Part shown: positions 10,276 to 19,515 of the stretch, piece by piece | Layout: the number at the start of each line of letters is the position of its first letter | Position numbering within the stretch: position 1 is the stretch's first letter | From: Shewanella glacialimarina | GTDB taxonomy: Bacteria; Pseudomonadota; Gammaproteobacteria; Enterobacterales; Shewanellaceae | DNA length: 64,000 nucleotides | Reading direction: 5' to 3' | NCBI RefSeq assembly: GCF_020511155.1 | Contig: NZ_CP041216.1 | Span: forward strand, 930,001 to 994,000 | Made by a program: the position numbers and the translations under genes | The notes under the pieces: generated by a model | What the model saw: the letters and a program-made list of their open reading frames with translations, nothing else | What the model was told of the DNA's origin: nothing | Databases searched by the model: none

Positions 10276-10303
10276 TTGTTTTCCTGTTTAATCAATCTAT
10301 GAT
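10276..10303 (+). promoter_or_regulatory. candidate sigma-70 promoter of the two-cupin gene
   Basis: TTGTTT and TATGAT separated by 16 bases, about 30 bases before the ATG at 10332, which has its own GAGGA ribosome site at 10321-10325. Assigned by eye only. Confidence 0.35.
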
Positions 10304-10331
10304 AACCACATAGTGTGAATGAGGAACCGTA

Positions 10332-11045
10332 ATGCAAAGTAGTAATTCTAACGATGTTGATATCCCAGAGATTAATCCTTTAACGTCGATAAAAAGTGAC
10401 TCAATTAACATGGACTTTAACCAACGTGTGGTTATTGATACTAATCAATTGGGCTGGGATAAAAGCCCCGCGAAGGGCGTGTGGCGTAAGCGTCTTGCTA
10501 GAGAAGAAGCTGAGCAAGGCCATGCAACCAGTATCGTTAAATATGATGCGGGTGCCCGTTTTTCATCACATCCACACCCATTAGGCGAGGAAATTCTAGT
10601 TTTATCTGGCGTGTTTTCTGATGAGACTGGCGATTATCCAGCGGGCACATACATTCGCAATCCCGAAGGTTTTAGTCACGCCCCTTTTAGTTTACAGGGC
10701 TGTGAATTACTGGTTAAGTTGCACCAGTTTCAACCATCAGATTTAAAGCAAGTTCGTATCGACACTCAACACGCGCCTTGGTTACCGGGCCAAGGTCAGT
10801 TGCAAGTAATGCCGTTACATCAGCATCTAACTGAATCCAGTGCTTTAGTTTTTTGGCCTGCAGGATGTCAATTTCAACCACATCGTCATTTTGGTGGTGA
10901 AGAAATATATGTTATCAGTGGCGAGTTTATTGATGAGCACGGCCATTATCCTGCTGGGACCTGGCTACGCAGTCCACACTTAAGTCAGCACAATCCCTAT
11001 GTTGAACAGGATACGGTTATTTGGGTCAAAACAGGGCATTTATAA
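10332..11045 (+). CDS. tandem cupin protein (ChrR-type cupin)
   Basis: A 237-residue cytoplasmic protein made of two cupin repeats. The first has HPHPLGEEILVLSGVF (about residues 78-93) and then DYPAGTYIRNP. The second has HRHFGGEEIYVISGEF (about 181-196) and then HYPAGTWLRSP. Each repeat has the two His and the Glu that normally bind a metal, and both sites look intact. This domain forms the C-terminal half of the anti-sigma factor ChrR, but the N-terminal zinc anti-sigma domain is absent and no ECF sigma gene is adjacent, so a free-standing metal-binding or dioxygenase-like role is more likely. The ribosome site GAGGA is six bases before the ATG. Confidence 0.75.
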   Translation: MQSSNSNDVDIPEINPLTSIKSDSINMDFNQRVVIDTNQLGWDKSPAKGVWRKRLAREEAEQGHATSIVKYDAGARFSSHPHPLGEEILVLSGVFSDETGDYPAGTYIRNPEGFSHAPFSLQGCELLVKLHQFQPSDLKQVRIDTQHAPWLPGQGQLQVMPLHQHLTESSALVFWPAGCQFQPHRHFGGEEIYVISGEFIDEHGHYPAGTWLRSPHLSQHNPYVEQDTVIWVKTGHL

Positions 11046-11149
11046 CGGATATAAAGCGTCATTTGTGATAAATATTAGTTTGTTGCTTTTAAAGTATTAT
11101 TTTTAACGATATATTAACTTAACATGCATATTTAGGATGTAATTTAGCA

Positions 11150-12352
11150 ATGGATGCTTTTACTCTTCACGTATCAACCGCAATAGTCAGTGCGATGATG
11201 GCTATCAGTTTACTCGCATTTTATGTTGTTGGTCATCGCCAGCGCAGCTTAATAGATTGGAGCATAGCTGGTGGATTATTTTTTGTCAGCAGTTGCATTG
11301 GCTTACTTTCTTACTCTTTCCCTATTCCCTATTGGCTTGGCCCCAGCTTAGCTAATGCATGTTATATATTAGCTCATCTTGGTTTACTTGCCGGTATCAG
11401 ACGGCAGCTTCAGCTTACCCCTCAGTGGCCATCAATGATATTGATCGCTGTAATTGTGTTTTTAATGCATTACGTCCCAGGCTTTTTAGAGTCACTGACA
11501 TCTAGGTTGCTTTATATATATCCTTTGTTAATGCTTATTAATATCTGTACTGTTTTGACCATTATATTGGCGGCTAAATCTAGAAAGCTTCACGCTATTT
11601 ATTACCCTTTTCTGTTTGCCGAATTGATATTTTTTGGACAACAATTTGTTCGATTTATATTTGTAGCTTTTGATAAACAATTAACCTTAAGTGCTGCGGG
11701 GAATCGCGTTTTACAATCGTCAGGTACTTTGGCTGTGTTCACTTTTTTAATGTTGATAACATTATCGTGTTGTTTAATTGTATATCGTCAACAACAACTC
11801 AAATTGCAAGATGTTACTCAGGTTGATCCATTAACAGGGTTGTTAAATCGCCAAGCTTTACCCCATCGAGCCAAACAAGTTTTTGAGTTAGGTCTTTATC
11901 AAAATGCCCCCATGGCCATTATGATTGTTGAGATTGATTCACTACCTCATATAAGTGAAAAATATGGCTACGGTGGTAGTGATAGTGTTGTTAAGCATGT
12001 CGCCAGTGTTTTAGAGTTTACGGCTCATATTAATAGCGGAATTTTCAGACAGCATGATAATAAGTTTGTCTTGTTGTTTGAAGAGACTTCAACGGATCAA
12101 TTGCAGCGGTTAACCGTTAGATTAAAAGAGAAAGTGGCTAATTTAGTCATTAAACCATTACACGATGACGTAAGAATTAATATCAACATTGGTTTTGCTA
12201 TGCAGTCAGACAATGACCATAATTGGCAAATATTAATGCAACAAGCAGAACGTGTCTTGAAGCAACCGATCAAACAAGTTAATACTTCTCAGGCGGCTAG
12301 CGTACAAGAGTTGAATGTCGATAGATTTGGTTTTATCGCTCAACAGAATTAA
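11150..12352 (+). CDS. membrane protein with degenerate GGDEF domain
   Basis: A 400-residue protein. About residues 1-210 hold six or seven hydrophobic helices with short loops and no large sensor domain. From about residue 224 there is a GGDEF-type fold starting with DPLTGLLNRQAL. Key residues are lost: the metal-binding acid region reads VEIDSLPHISE, and where GGDEF should stand the sequence is HDNKF (in FRQHDNKFVLLF). No RxxD inhibitory site is evident. It should therefore not make cyclic-di-GMP and may act as a receptor or partner. The gene is alone, convergent with metH, and followed by a terminator hairpin. Confidence 0.8.
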   Translation: MDAFTLHVSTAIVSAMMAISLLAFYVVGHRQRSLIDWSIAGGLFFVSSCIGLLSYSFPIPYWLGPSLANACYILAHLGLLAGIRRQLQLTPQWPSMILIAVIVFLMHYVPGFLESLTSRLLYIYPLLMLINICTVLTIILAAKSRKLHAIYYPFLFAELIFFGQQFVRFIFVAFDKQLTLSAAGNRVLQSSGTLAVFTFLMLITLSCCLIVYRQQQLKLQDVTQVDPLTGLLNRQALPHRAKQVFELGLYQNAPMAIMIVEIDSLPHISEKYGYGGSDSVVKHVASVLEFTAHINSGIFRQHDNKFVLLFEETSTDQLQRLTVRLKEKVANLVIKPLHDDVRININIGFAMQSDNDHNWQILMQQAERVLKQPIKQVNTSQAASVQELNVDRFGFIAQQN

Positions 12353-12363
12353 CTTAGCTTAAT

Positions 12364-12392
12364 AATACCTGCCAGCCTATCCAGGTATTTTT
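12364..12392 (+). terminator. rho-independent terminator after the GGDEF-like gene
   Basis: Arms AATACCTG (12364-12371) and CAGGTATT (12382-12389) pair perfectly around a ten-base loop and are followed by TTT. It lies 12 bases after the stop codon. Confidence 0.7.
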
Positions 12393-12462
12393 ATAACTTA
12401 GAGAGCTCGTTTGATAAACATTACCGTTACAGTTATTCGATGATAGATCAGTAGTGAAGTAA

Positions 12463-12490
12463 TAGCAGGCCTGAGTGTATCGGCCTGCTA
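12463..12490. repeat. perfect inverted repeat downstream of metH
   Basis: TAGCAGGCC and GGCCTGCTA pair perfectly over a ten-base loop. It lies 50 bases after the metH stop (metH reads left). There is no T-run on either strand, so it may stabilise the metH 3' end or help rho-dependent ending rather than terminate by itself. Confidence 0.5.
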
Positions 12491-12540
12491 TGAGTAACTT
12501 TTGGGAGTAAAGAGGGCTGTTTAAGGATATAAAGTAATAA

Positions 12541-15500
12541 TTACTCTGTATCGTAGTCAAGTACAGGTGATAACCAACGCTCGGCTTCGGCTAAGCTCAT
12601 GCCTTTACGTTTTGCGTAATCTTCTACTTGGTCTTTACCAATGTTAGTTACCCCAAAATAACGAGATTTCGGATGGGCAAAGTACCAACCGGATACTGCA
12701 GCTGTGGGGAACATCGCATAACTTTCGGTAATATTTAAACCAATGGTTTGGTCAGGTTTAAGTAAATCCCACAATAGGCCTTTTTCAGTATGATCAGGAC
12801 ATGCCGGATAACCTGGTGCTGGACGTATACCTTTGTATTTCTCACGAATGATGGATTCGTTATCAAGTACTTCATCAGCCGCATATCCCCAAAACTCTTT
12901 GCGTACCCGCTCATGCATGCGTTCAGCAAACGCTTCAGCTAAGCGGTCTGCAAGGCATTTAAGCATAATGGCATTGTAGTCATCGTGATTGGCTTCAAAG
13001 CGTGCCACATGCTCATCAATGCCATGGCCCGCAGTGACGGCAAAGCCACCCATGTAATCTGCGACACCAGAATCTTTTGGCGCAACAAAGTCCGATAAAC
13101 AGAAGTTGTCGTTGCCAACTCGATCTAATTGCATACGCAAGTGATGAGTAGTCATTTCTACTGTGGTTCGGCTTTCATCGGTATACAGTTCAATATCGTC
13201 ATGGTTGACTGTATTAGCAGGGAATAAACCTATTACCGCTTTAGCCGTTAGCCACTTTTCACTGATGATGGTTTCAAGCATGGCTTTACCATCAACAAAT
13301 AATTTACGCGCTTCTTCACCGACGACTTTATCCTCTAAAATATCTGGATAGCGGCCGTGAAGTTCCCAGCTTCTAAAGAATGGTGTCCAATCGATACGCT
13401 CGACTAAATCTTCCAGTGGATAATCATCAAAAACTTGACGGCCTAACACATTGGGCGTGAATGGAGTGTAGTTTTGCCAATCATGTTTGCAACGATTTTC
13501 GCGAGCAACTTCAATTGGCACAATGGTTTTACGTTTAGTTTGCGATAAACGTTTTTCTCGCATGACATCATATTCTGCATATTCTGCATCAATAGTCGCC
13601 TGGCGTGTTTCATTGTTAATCAGCTTAGACACCATAGGCACTGCGCGCGAGGCATCGGCAATATAAATGGCGCCGTGTGGATAATGTGGCGCAATTTTTA
13701 CAGCCGTGTGAATTTTAGAACAAGTCGCTCCGCCAATAATGGCTGGAATGGTCAGGCCTTCACGGTGGAAGGTTTTGACGTTATGCACCATTTCATCAAG
13801 ACTCGGGGTAATTAAGCCTGACATGCCGATGATATCAATATTATGCTCTTTGACCGCGGCCATAATTTTATCGACCGACACCATAACGCCTAAGTCGACC
13901 ACTTCATAACCGTTACAGGCTAGGACTACGCCCACAATATTCTTACCAATATCATGCACATCGCCTTTTACCGTGACCATTAAGATACGGCCGTTTGATT
14001 GGCCTTCAACTTTTTCTAGTTCAATATACGGGTTTAAAAAAGCAACCGCTTTTTTCATCACTCGAGCAGATTTAACCACTTGTGGCAAGAACATTTTACC
14101 GGCACCAAATAAGTCACCGACCACATTCATGCCGTCCATCAGCGGCCCTTCAATAACATCAAGTGGACGTGCTGCTTGAAGCCTTGCTGCTTCGGTGTCT
14201 TCATCAATAAATTCGGTGATACCTTTGACTAAGGCATGCGATAAACGTTTCTCTACTGGCCAACTGCGCCATGCTAGATCCTCTTTTTTAGCCACTTGAG
14301 TGCCGTCACCACGGTACTTTTCAGCCACATCTAATAATTGTTCCGTGTTGGTTGAATCAGCAACCGGGCAGGGCAGGTTCTGAACCACGTTTTCGACCTT
14401 TTCTTTTAAATCGGCATCAATGTCATCATAAATGGCTAGTTGCCCAGCGTTAACAATGCCCATGTCCATACCCGCTTGAATCGCATGGTATAAGAACACC
14501 GCATGAATGGCTTCACGCACAGGGTTGTTGCCACGGAATGAAAATGACACGTTTGACACGCCGCCAGAAATCATCGCATAGGGTAAGGTGGCTTTAATGT
14601 CTTTAATGGATTCGATAAAATCGACCGCATAATTGTCGTGCTCATCTATACCGGTAGCAATGGCAAAAATGTTCGGGTCAAAAATAATGTCTTCAGGCGG
14701 AAAGCCGACCACATCCACTAACAAACGATAGGCGCGGGTACAAATTTGGGTTTTACGCTCACGGGTATCGGCTTGGCCGTTTTCATCAAAGGCCATCACT
14801 ATGGCTGCAGCGCCGTAGCGTTTGACTAGAGTGGCTTGTTTGATAAAGGCTTCTTCGCCTTCCTTCATCGAAATAGAGTTAACAATAGACTTGCCCTGAA
14901 CACACTTAAGGCCGGCTTCAATCACTTCCCATTTTGATGAGTCGATCATAATAGGCACGCGGGATATATCGGGTTCAGAGGCGATTAAGTTTAAGAATTT
15001 TTTCATCGACTCAGCACCGTCTAGCATGCCTTCATCCATGTTGACGTCGATTATTTGTGCGCCATTTTCAACTTGTTCGCGCACAACATCTAAGGCTTCT
15101 TCAAATTTTTCTTCTTTAATTAAGCGTAAGAATTTAGCTGAGCCGGTCACGTTGGCACGTTCGCCGACGTTAACAAAGAGTGAGTTACCATCAATGGTTA
15201 ATGGCTCTAATCCTGATAGGCGACAAGCCACCGGAATATCAGGTATTTGGCGCGGCTCATGATTGATCACTGATTCACGTATGGTATTGATATGAGCGGG
15301 TGTGCTGCCACAACATCCGCCTACAATATTCAGCATGCCTTCACGGGCCCAATCACTAATGACTTCGGCCATTTCCTCAGGGGTTTCATCGTAACCGCCA
15401 AACTCGTTCGGCAAACCGGCGTTAGGGTGAGCAGACACAAAACATTCAGCAATACGGGATAACTCTTCAACATAAGGGCGCAGTTCTTTTGGGCCTAATG

Positions 15501-16257
15501 CACAGTTAAGACCGATAGATAAAGGCTTGATATGACGCAGTGAATTGTAAAAACCTTCAGTGGTTTGGCCGGTCAATGTGCGACCAGATGCATCGGTAAT
15601 TGTGCCTGAAATCATTACTGGCAAGCGATCGCCAAGTTGATCAAATACTTTCTCAATGGCAAATAAGGCGGCTTTGGCATTTAAGGTATCAAAGATGGTT
15701 TCAACCATAATGATGTCGGCGCCACCTTCAATTAAGGCGGTAGTTGATTCAACATAAGCATCAACTAACTCATCAAAACTGACGTTACGAAAGCTAGGGT
15801 CGTTTACATCTGGGCTAATTGAACAGGTGCGATTGGTTGGACCAAGCACACCCGCTACATAGCGGGCATAACCCGTTTGCGCGGCCACTTCATCGGCTGC
15901 TTCGCGGGCAACCCGGGCACCTTCTAAATTAATTTCAGCCGATAGCGACTGCATGTCGTAGTCAGCCATAGCAATGGTGGTAGCGTTAAAGGTGTTGGTT
16001 TCAATAATGTCAGCACCAGCGAGCAGGTACTTGGTATGAATATCTTTAATGATTTGACGTTGGCTAAGGACCAACATGTCATTGTTGCCTTTGACGTCGC
16101 AATGCCAGTCTTTAAATCTTTCACCACGGTAATCTTCTTCTGCCAATTTGTAGTCTTGGATCATGGTGCCCATAGCACCATCGAGAATGACAATTCGCTC
16201 TTTTAGCGTGTTTGTCAGTTGTTCAAGCACTTGACTGTAGGAAGTTGACTTGGTCAT
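12541..16257 (-). CDS. metH: cobalamin-dependent methionine synthase
   Basis: Transfers a methyl group from methyltetrahydrofolate through methylcobalamin to homocysteine; cytoplasmic. The 1238 residues cover all four modules. These are the homocysteine domain with zinc Cys ligands (LNCALGP and VGGCCGS), the pterin domain starting near residue 355 ([13 protein letters not shown]), the B12 domain with the axial-His motif DVHDIGKN near residue 760, and the C-terminal AdoMet reactivation domain with [12 protein letters not shown]. Length matches E. coli MetH. It stands head to head with the B12 operon starting at cobC, so the main B12 user lies next to B12 uptake and assembly genes. A MetJ-like site lies in the shared 192-base gap. 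Confidence 0.98.
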   Translation of the reverse strand: MTKSTSYSQVLEQLTNTLKERIVILDGAMGTMIQDYKLAEEDYRGERFKDWHCDVKGNNDMLVLSQRQIIKDIHTKYLLAGADIIETNTFNATTIAMADYDMQSLSAEINLEGARVAREAADEVAAQTGYARYVAGVLGPTNRTCSISPDVNDPSFRNVSFDELVDAYVESTTALIEGGADIIMVETIFDTLNAKAALFAIEKVFDQLGDRLPVMISGTITDASGRTLTGQTTEGFYNSLRHIKPLSIGLNCALGPKELRPYVEELSRIAECFVSAHPNAGLPNEFGGYDETPEEMAEVISDWAREGMLNIVGGCCGSTPAHINTIRESVINHEPRQIPDIPVACRLSGLEPLTIDGNSLFVNVGERANVTGSAKFLRLIKEEKFEEALDVVREQVENGAQIIDVNMDEGMLDGAESMKKFLNLIASEPDISRVPIMIDSSKWEVIEAGLKCVQGKSIVNSISMKEGEEAFIKQATLVKRYGAAAIVMAFDENGQADTRERKTQICTRAYRLLVDVVGFPPEDIIFDPNIFAIATGIDEHDNYAVDFIESIKDIKATLPYAMISGGVSNVSFSFRGNNPVREAIHAVFLYHAIQAGMDMGIVNAGQLAIYDDIDADLKEKVENVVQNLPCPVADSTNTEQLLDVAEKYRGDGTQVAKKEDLAWRSWPVEKRLSHALVKGITEFIDEDTEAARLQAARPLDVIEGPLMDGMNVVGDLFGAGKMFLPQVVKSARVMKKAVAFLNPYIELEKVEGQSNGRILMVTVKGDVHDIGKNIVGVVLACNGYEVVDLGVMVSVDKIMAAVKEHNIDIIGMSGLITPSLDEMVHNVKTFHREGLTIPAIIGGATCSKIHTAVKIAPHYPHGAIYIADASRAVPMVSKLINNETRQATIDAEYAEYDVMREKRLSQTKRKTIVPIEVARENRCKHDWQNYTPFTPNVLGRQVFDDYPLEDLVERIDWTPFFRSWELHGRYPDILEDKVVGEEARKLFVDGKAMLETIISEKWLTAKAVIGLFPANTVNHDDIELYTDESRTTVEMTTHHLRMQLDRVGNDNFCLSDFVAPKDSGVADYMGGFAVTAGHGIDEHVARFEANHDDYNAIMLKCLADRLAEAFAERMHERVRKEFWGYAADEVLDNESIIREKYKGIRPAPGYPACPDHTEKGLLWDLLKPDQTIGLNITESYAMFPTAAVSGWYFAHPKSRYFGVTNIGKDQVEDYAKRKGMSLAEAERWLSPVLDYDTE

Positions 16258-16392
16258 AACTGATTACCTTTTTAATGCAGTGGCACGTTAACTTAATCGT
16301 GACATATTTATCTAACTAATTATTTTATCAAGAGTTAATGGGTAAATAATGAATAGCTGGCTCTCAACAAACAGAATTTTGTTTGGACATTT

Positions 16393-16408
16393 ATACGTAT
16401 AGACGTCC
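16393..16408. promoter_or_regulatory. candidate tandem met box (MetJ operator)
   Basis: Two adjacent eight-base units, ATACGTAT and AGACGTCC, match the MetJ consensus AGACGTCT at 6/8 and 7/8. They lie in the divergent region, 135 bases before metH and 41 bases before cobC. MetJ boxes work as tandem eight-mers, which fits the spacing. Assigned by eye; no metJ gene is in the window. Confidence 0.35.
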
Positions 16409-16449
16409 ATAATACGCGAGTTGTTATCTTCAGGGCAAGGCAGAAAACC

Positions 16450-17205
16450 ATGAAACATCTTCAATTGGTATTCCTGCGCCATGGCCACTGCCTTGGCGGT
16501 GATATCGTGCGCGGTAAAACGGATGTTGCCTTGTCTGAGCAAGGTCTAATACAAATGCAACAAGCTTTTAATAGCTTAGCGCTATGCCCTACTATTGTGT
16601 ATTCATCCCCGTTGAAGCGTTGCGCTGTGTTTAGTGACCTTATCGCAAAACAACACCAGTTGCCCATAACCCTATTAGACAGTTTACAAGAAATTGATTT
16701 TGGCCAATGGGATGGTCAAACCTGGCAGGCCTTATATAATCGACACCAAGCGCAATTAGATGCGTATTGGGCAAATCCCTGGCAGCATGACAACACTCCA
16801 CAAGGAGGTGAGCACTTAGTTGATTTTAGTGCCCGAGTGAAGCAGGCATTAGTGCAAATTATTAGTCAGATGCTGAATTCGATTAACGGTGATGTTCAGG
16901 AAGAATCTTTTGCCACTGTAAAATTGACCAATGAAGCTCTTGCAAGTGAATTAACTAATCAAGCACTTGTTGTGACGCATGGCGGGGTGATGCGTTGTGT
17001 TATGGCGCAACTTTTAGGTGCTGAAGGTCAGGCTGGCGTGTTTACGCAATTACAATTACCCTATGCCGCGTTGATGACAGTAGATGTATTTATTGATGCA
17101 GATGACTTACAAATGGTCACACAAGGCAGCTTATGTTTTGAAAAGCTCAGTTTTAGATTGAACTGGCCATCATTAACCACCAAAATAGAGCCGTGTTATA
17201 TATAG
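16450..17205 (+). CDS. cobC: histidine phosphatase, probable alpha-ribazole phosphatase
   Basis: Likely removes the 5'-phosphate from alpha-ribazole phosphate or adenosylcobalamin phosphate in nucleotide-loop assembly. The N-terminus has the RHG catalytic motif (FLRHGHCLGG), then DVALSEQG, SSPLKRC, the acid region LQEIDFGQWDG, and the second catalytic His in VVTHGGVMRC. At 251 residues it is about 50 longer than typical CobC, with an insertion at about residues 138-172 and a tail after the last core strand. Its place at the head of the cob genes and beside metH supports the CobC role over other phosphoglycerate-mutase-like functions. The cobalamin riboswitch starts at its stop codon, so cobC itself is probably transcribed from a promoter not under this switch. 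Confidence 0.82.
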   Translation: MKHLQLVFLRHGHCLGGDIVRGKTDVALSEQGLIQMQQAFNSLALCPTIVYSSPLKRCAVFSDLIAKQHQLPITLLDSLQEIDFGQWDGQTWQALYNRHQAQLDAYWANPWQHDNTPQGGEHLVDFSARVKQALVQIISQMLNSINGDVQEESFATVKLTNEALASELTNQALVVTHGGVMRCVMAQLLGAEGQAGVFTQLQLPYAALMTVDVFIDADDLQMVTQGSLCFEKLSFRLNWPSLTTKIEPCYI

Positions 17206-17350
17206 TGCTGAGTATTGGGAATCGGGTAAGCCCGAACTGTCCCCGCAACTGTGATTGTTTGTCCTGCATATTATATGTCTGTGGCCAGCAAAAGTCAGAT
17301 ACCAGCTTGTCACTATTCATTTTTACGCCTGAGCGGGATACTCAGCGGAG
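17205..17350 (+). promoter_or_regulatory. cobalamin riboswitch with RBS-sequestering platform
   Basis: The aptamer core is visible: GGGAATCGGGT with its closing GCCCGA arm, then CCCCGCAACTGTGA, and at 17291-17306 the B12 box, AAGTCAGATACCAGC. Downstream, CTGAG (17329-17333) can pair with CTCAG (17341-17345). That hairpin abuts the ribosome site GGAG (17347-17350) of a small ORF starting at 17356. No T-run follows, so translational control is more likely than attenuation. It begins at the cobC stop codon and precedes the btuD-like gene. It should shut the uptake/assembly operon when adenosylcobalamin is plentiful. Confidence 0.88.
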
Positions 17351-17355
17351 CGTGT

Positions 17356-17466
17356 ATGTTTGATCTTGTTCTTGCTTCCCATATTGGCCATCTAGTTAAC
17401 TTCGGCTTGTTTATGCTTGGCTTACTTAATCGTAAATCAAGCCATTGTCGAGGGCGTGATTTGTGA
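17356..17466 (+). CDS. 36-residue ORF between riboswitch and btuD (possible leader peptide)
   Basis: ATG at 17356 with GGAG five bases upstream, in the riboswitch expression platform. The product begins MFDLVLASHIGHLVNF and continues hydrophobic (one possible membrane helix, about residues 9-24), then ends basic (NRKSSHCRGRDL). Its stop TGA (17464-17466) overlaps the GTG start of the btuD-like gene by two bases, a layout expected of translational coupling. I recognise no family. It may be a real small membrane peptide, a coupling leader, or a chance frame; the ribosome site and the overlap favour translation. Confidence 0.45.
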   Translation: MFDLVLASHIGHLVNFGLFMLGLLNRKSSHCRGRDL

Positions 17467-18353
17467 ATTCCCAAAGTGTTGAAGCGCTAATGGCCGCGAA
17501 TGCGCCAGCATCGATACCTGCCTTAGTCGTTAATCAGCTAAGTTGGCGATATGATGACACCCAAATTTTAGCTGATATTAGTTTTAGCCTCACAGCAAAT
17601 AAAATGCTTGGAATTATTGGCCCCAATGGCGCGGGAAAATCGAGCTTATTGCGTTGTCTATATCGTTACATTGCCCCAAGTTGTGGAACAATATCCTTAT
17701 TTGGTCAGGATATTAATCAATTTAACGGTAAAGCTTTTGCCACTCAAGTTGCCGTAGTCCAACAAGATACTCCGCAGTTTTTCGACATGAATACCAGCCA
17801 ATTAATTGCAATGGGTTTAACGCCGCATAAAGGTATGTTTGATGGCTATACCGCCGATGATAACCAGCTGGTTAATGATGCAATTAATCTAGTGGGCCTA
17901 GCTGATAAAGCATTTTTGCAATATGGCCAATTATCGGGTGGTGAGAAGCAACGTGCTTTGATTGCTCGAGCGATAGTGCAGCGTCCTAAATTACTGATCT
18001 TAGATGAGCCAACTAATCATTTAGATATTCGTTATCAAATTCAAATTTTAGAATTAGTTAAAAGTTTAGGTATTACGGTCATTGCGTCTATTCATGATTT
18101 AAACCTTGCAAGTGCAATGTGTGACCACCTTTTATTACTCAATAAGGGCCTGCTTGTGGCGCAGGGCTGTCCAACTGAGGTACTAACAGAAGCGCAAATT
18201 GGCGACGTATTTGAAGTGTGCTGTGAAGTCAAAAAACATCCGCAACATGCTAAACCGCTGATTAATTATTTTTATGGTTATATGCCCCAGAAACAGGTAA
18301 AAGCCCTTGCTGATAATGGATTAACCTCAAGTGAGTGCGAGGTTCAATCATGA
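17463..18353 (+). CDS. btuD: cobalamin ABC transporter ATP-binding protein (BtuD-like)
   Basis: ATPase subunit of a FecCD/BtuCD-type importer, on the cytoplasmic face of the inner membrane. 296 residues. Walker A is GPNGAGKSSLLR (about residues 55-66), the signature is LSGGEKQRALIARAI, Walker B is LLILDEPTNHLD, and the switch His lies in SIHDLNLA. About 20 extra residues precede the ABC core. The start is GTG at 17463, coupled to the small upstream ORF. The permease gene overlaps its end by four bases. The riboswitch and the cob neighbours point to cobalamin/corrinoid rather than siderophore or haem as substrate. Confidence 0.88.
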   Translation: MNSQSVEALMAANAPASIPALVVNQLSWRYDDTQILADISFSLTANKMLGIIGPNGAGKSSLLRCLYRYIAPSCGTISLFGQDINQFNGKAFATQVAVVQQDTPQFFDMNTSQLIAMGLTPHKGMFDGYTADDNQLVNDAINLVGLADKAFLQYGQLSGGEKQRALIARAIVQRPKLLILDEPTNHLDIRYQIQILELVKSLGITVIASIHDLNLASAMCDHLLLLNKGLLVAQGCPTEVLTEAQIGDVFEVCCEVKKHPQHAKPLINYFYGYMPQKQVKALADNGLTSSECEVQS

Positions 18354-19432
18354 GCCCAGTTAAAGATCACCGTCGCTACCAATTTTTTCTGCTTATATTG
18401 GCTATATTGGCAGCAATGAGCCCGATTGCCGCGGCCAGCTTTGGTGCCGCCAGTGTCAACTTTACCGATGTGTTATCGTCGATAATTCAACGACTGCCTT
18501 GGCAAGATGACTTGGTCTTTCATCCAGCAAGCATTACTGAACGGATTGTATTTGAACTGCGTTTTCCGCGTATTATGCTGGCTTTTGTTGCTGGAGCTGG
18601 CTTGGCCTTAGCGGGCAGCGTATTGCAAACAGTTACCCGCAATCCATTAGCCGACCCGTATTTGTTTGGTATTAGTTCTGGGGCATCATTTGGCGCTGTG
18701 GTGGTCTTTAGCCTGCTATCAAGCGGCTTATTTGCGCAGGCTGATTTACTTGCGCTTTCTTCTGGGCAACTCGCTTGGTGGAGTTGGCAAAATTTACTCC
18801 TGCCCATAGGCGCATTTGCGGGCGCAAGTTTGTCAGTACTGCTGGTGTTGAGTTTGTCTGGTTTAGGACGCAGTAGCCAAATTGAGCGGATGTTGTTATC
18901 TGGTGTGGCTACATCATTTTTATTTGGCTCGCTAACGAGTCTAGTGCTTTATTTTTCAAGCCCGCAAGCCACTGCCTCAGTGCTGTTTTGGACATTAGGC
19001 AGCTTTGCTAAAGCTAGTTGGGCTGGCGTGGTATTACCCAGTGTTATTGTGATTAGTAGCTTAGTGATTATTCTTGTGTTTAAACGTCAAATAGTCGCGC
19101 TGCAAGCAGGTGATGAAACCGCACATACACTCGGGGTTAATGTCGCCAAACTGCGTTTAAATATGCTGTTATTGTGCTCGTTGATCACCGCCATTTTAGT
19201 GGCAAGTTGTGGTGGCATTGGATTTGTTGGTTTGATGATCCCCCATTGTGTGCGTTTACTATTTCCAGGACGCCAGCCTATGGTAGTAACGGCCATTATA
19301 GGCGGGCTGTTTATGGTTTGGATTGATGTTATAGCTCGTTGTATTTTAGGCAATCAAGAGTTACCAGTAGGCATAATTACCGCAGCCATTGGCAGTGTAT
19401 TTTTCTTATTTATTTTACGGCACAGGCGCTAA
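18350..19432 (+). CDS. btuC: cobalamin ABC transporter permease (BtuC/FecCD family)
   Basis: Inner-membrane permease of about 360 residues with some ten hydrophobic helices. Family hallmarks are FELRFPRIMLAFVAGAGLALAG near residues 65-86, then RNPLADPYLFGISSGASFGA, and GGIGFVGLMIPHCVRLLF near residue 285, which contains the coupling region contacting the ATPase. The frame is open from a GTG at 18335, but the ATG at 18350 overlaps the btuD stop as ATGA and is preferred. No binding-protein gene is adjacent; a BtuF-like gene lies at 32895-33788. Confidence 0.88.
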   Translation: MSPVKDHRRYQFFLLILAILAAMSPIAAASFGAASVNFTDVLSSIIQRLPWQDDLVFHPASITERIVFELRFPRIMLAFVAGAGLALAGSVLQTVTRNPLADPYLFGISSGASFGAVVVFSLLSSGLFAQADLLALSSGQLAWWSWQNLLLPIGAFAGASLSVLLVLSLSGLGRSSQIERMLLSGVATSFLFGSLTSLVLYFSSPQATASVLFWTLGSFAKASWAGVVLPSVIVISSLVIILVFKRQIVALQAGDETAHTLGVNVAKLRLNMLLLCSLITAILVASCGGIGFVGLMIPHCVRLLFPGRQPMVVTAIIGGLFMVWIDVIARCILGNQELPVGIITAAIGSVFFLFILRHRR

Positions 19433-19515
19433 TAGCTGAGTTAAGTGAATAACAGCTTGCTGAGTGTTAATGACGTTTTTTGATTTGTCAGTGATTCCCC
19501 TGACGAGGAGTGGTT

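Larger units (their letters stand above)
10014..10331. other. intergenic region upstream of the two-cupin gene
   Basis: 318 bases without a gene. It holds a small AGGCTT/AAGCCT hairpin after pbpG (near 10113-10131), a perfect seven-base inverted repeat at 10239-10260 and a plausible sigma-70 promoter at 10276-10303, both listed separately. Confidence 0.5.

Noticed and set aside
17251..17355. Upstream extension of the small ORF after the riboswitch
   Set aside because: It starts at a GTG inside the aptamer and has no ribosome site; only the part from 17356 was kept.
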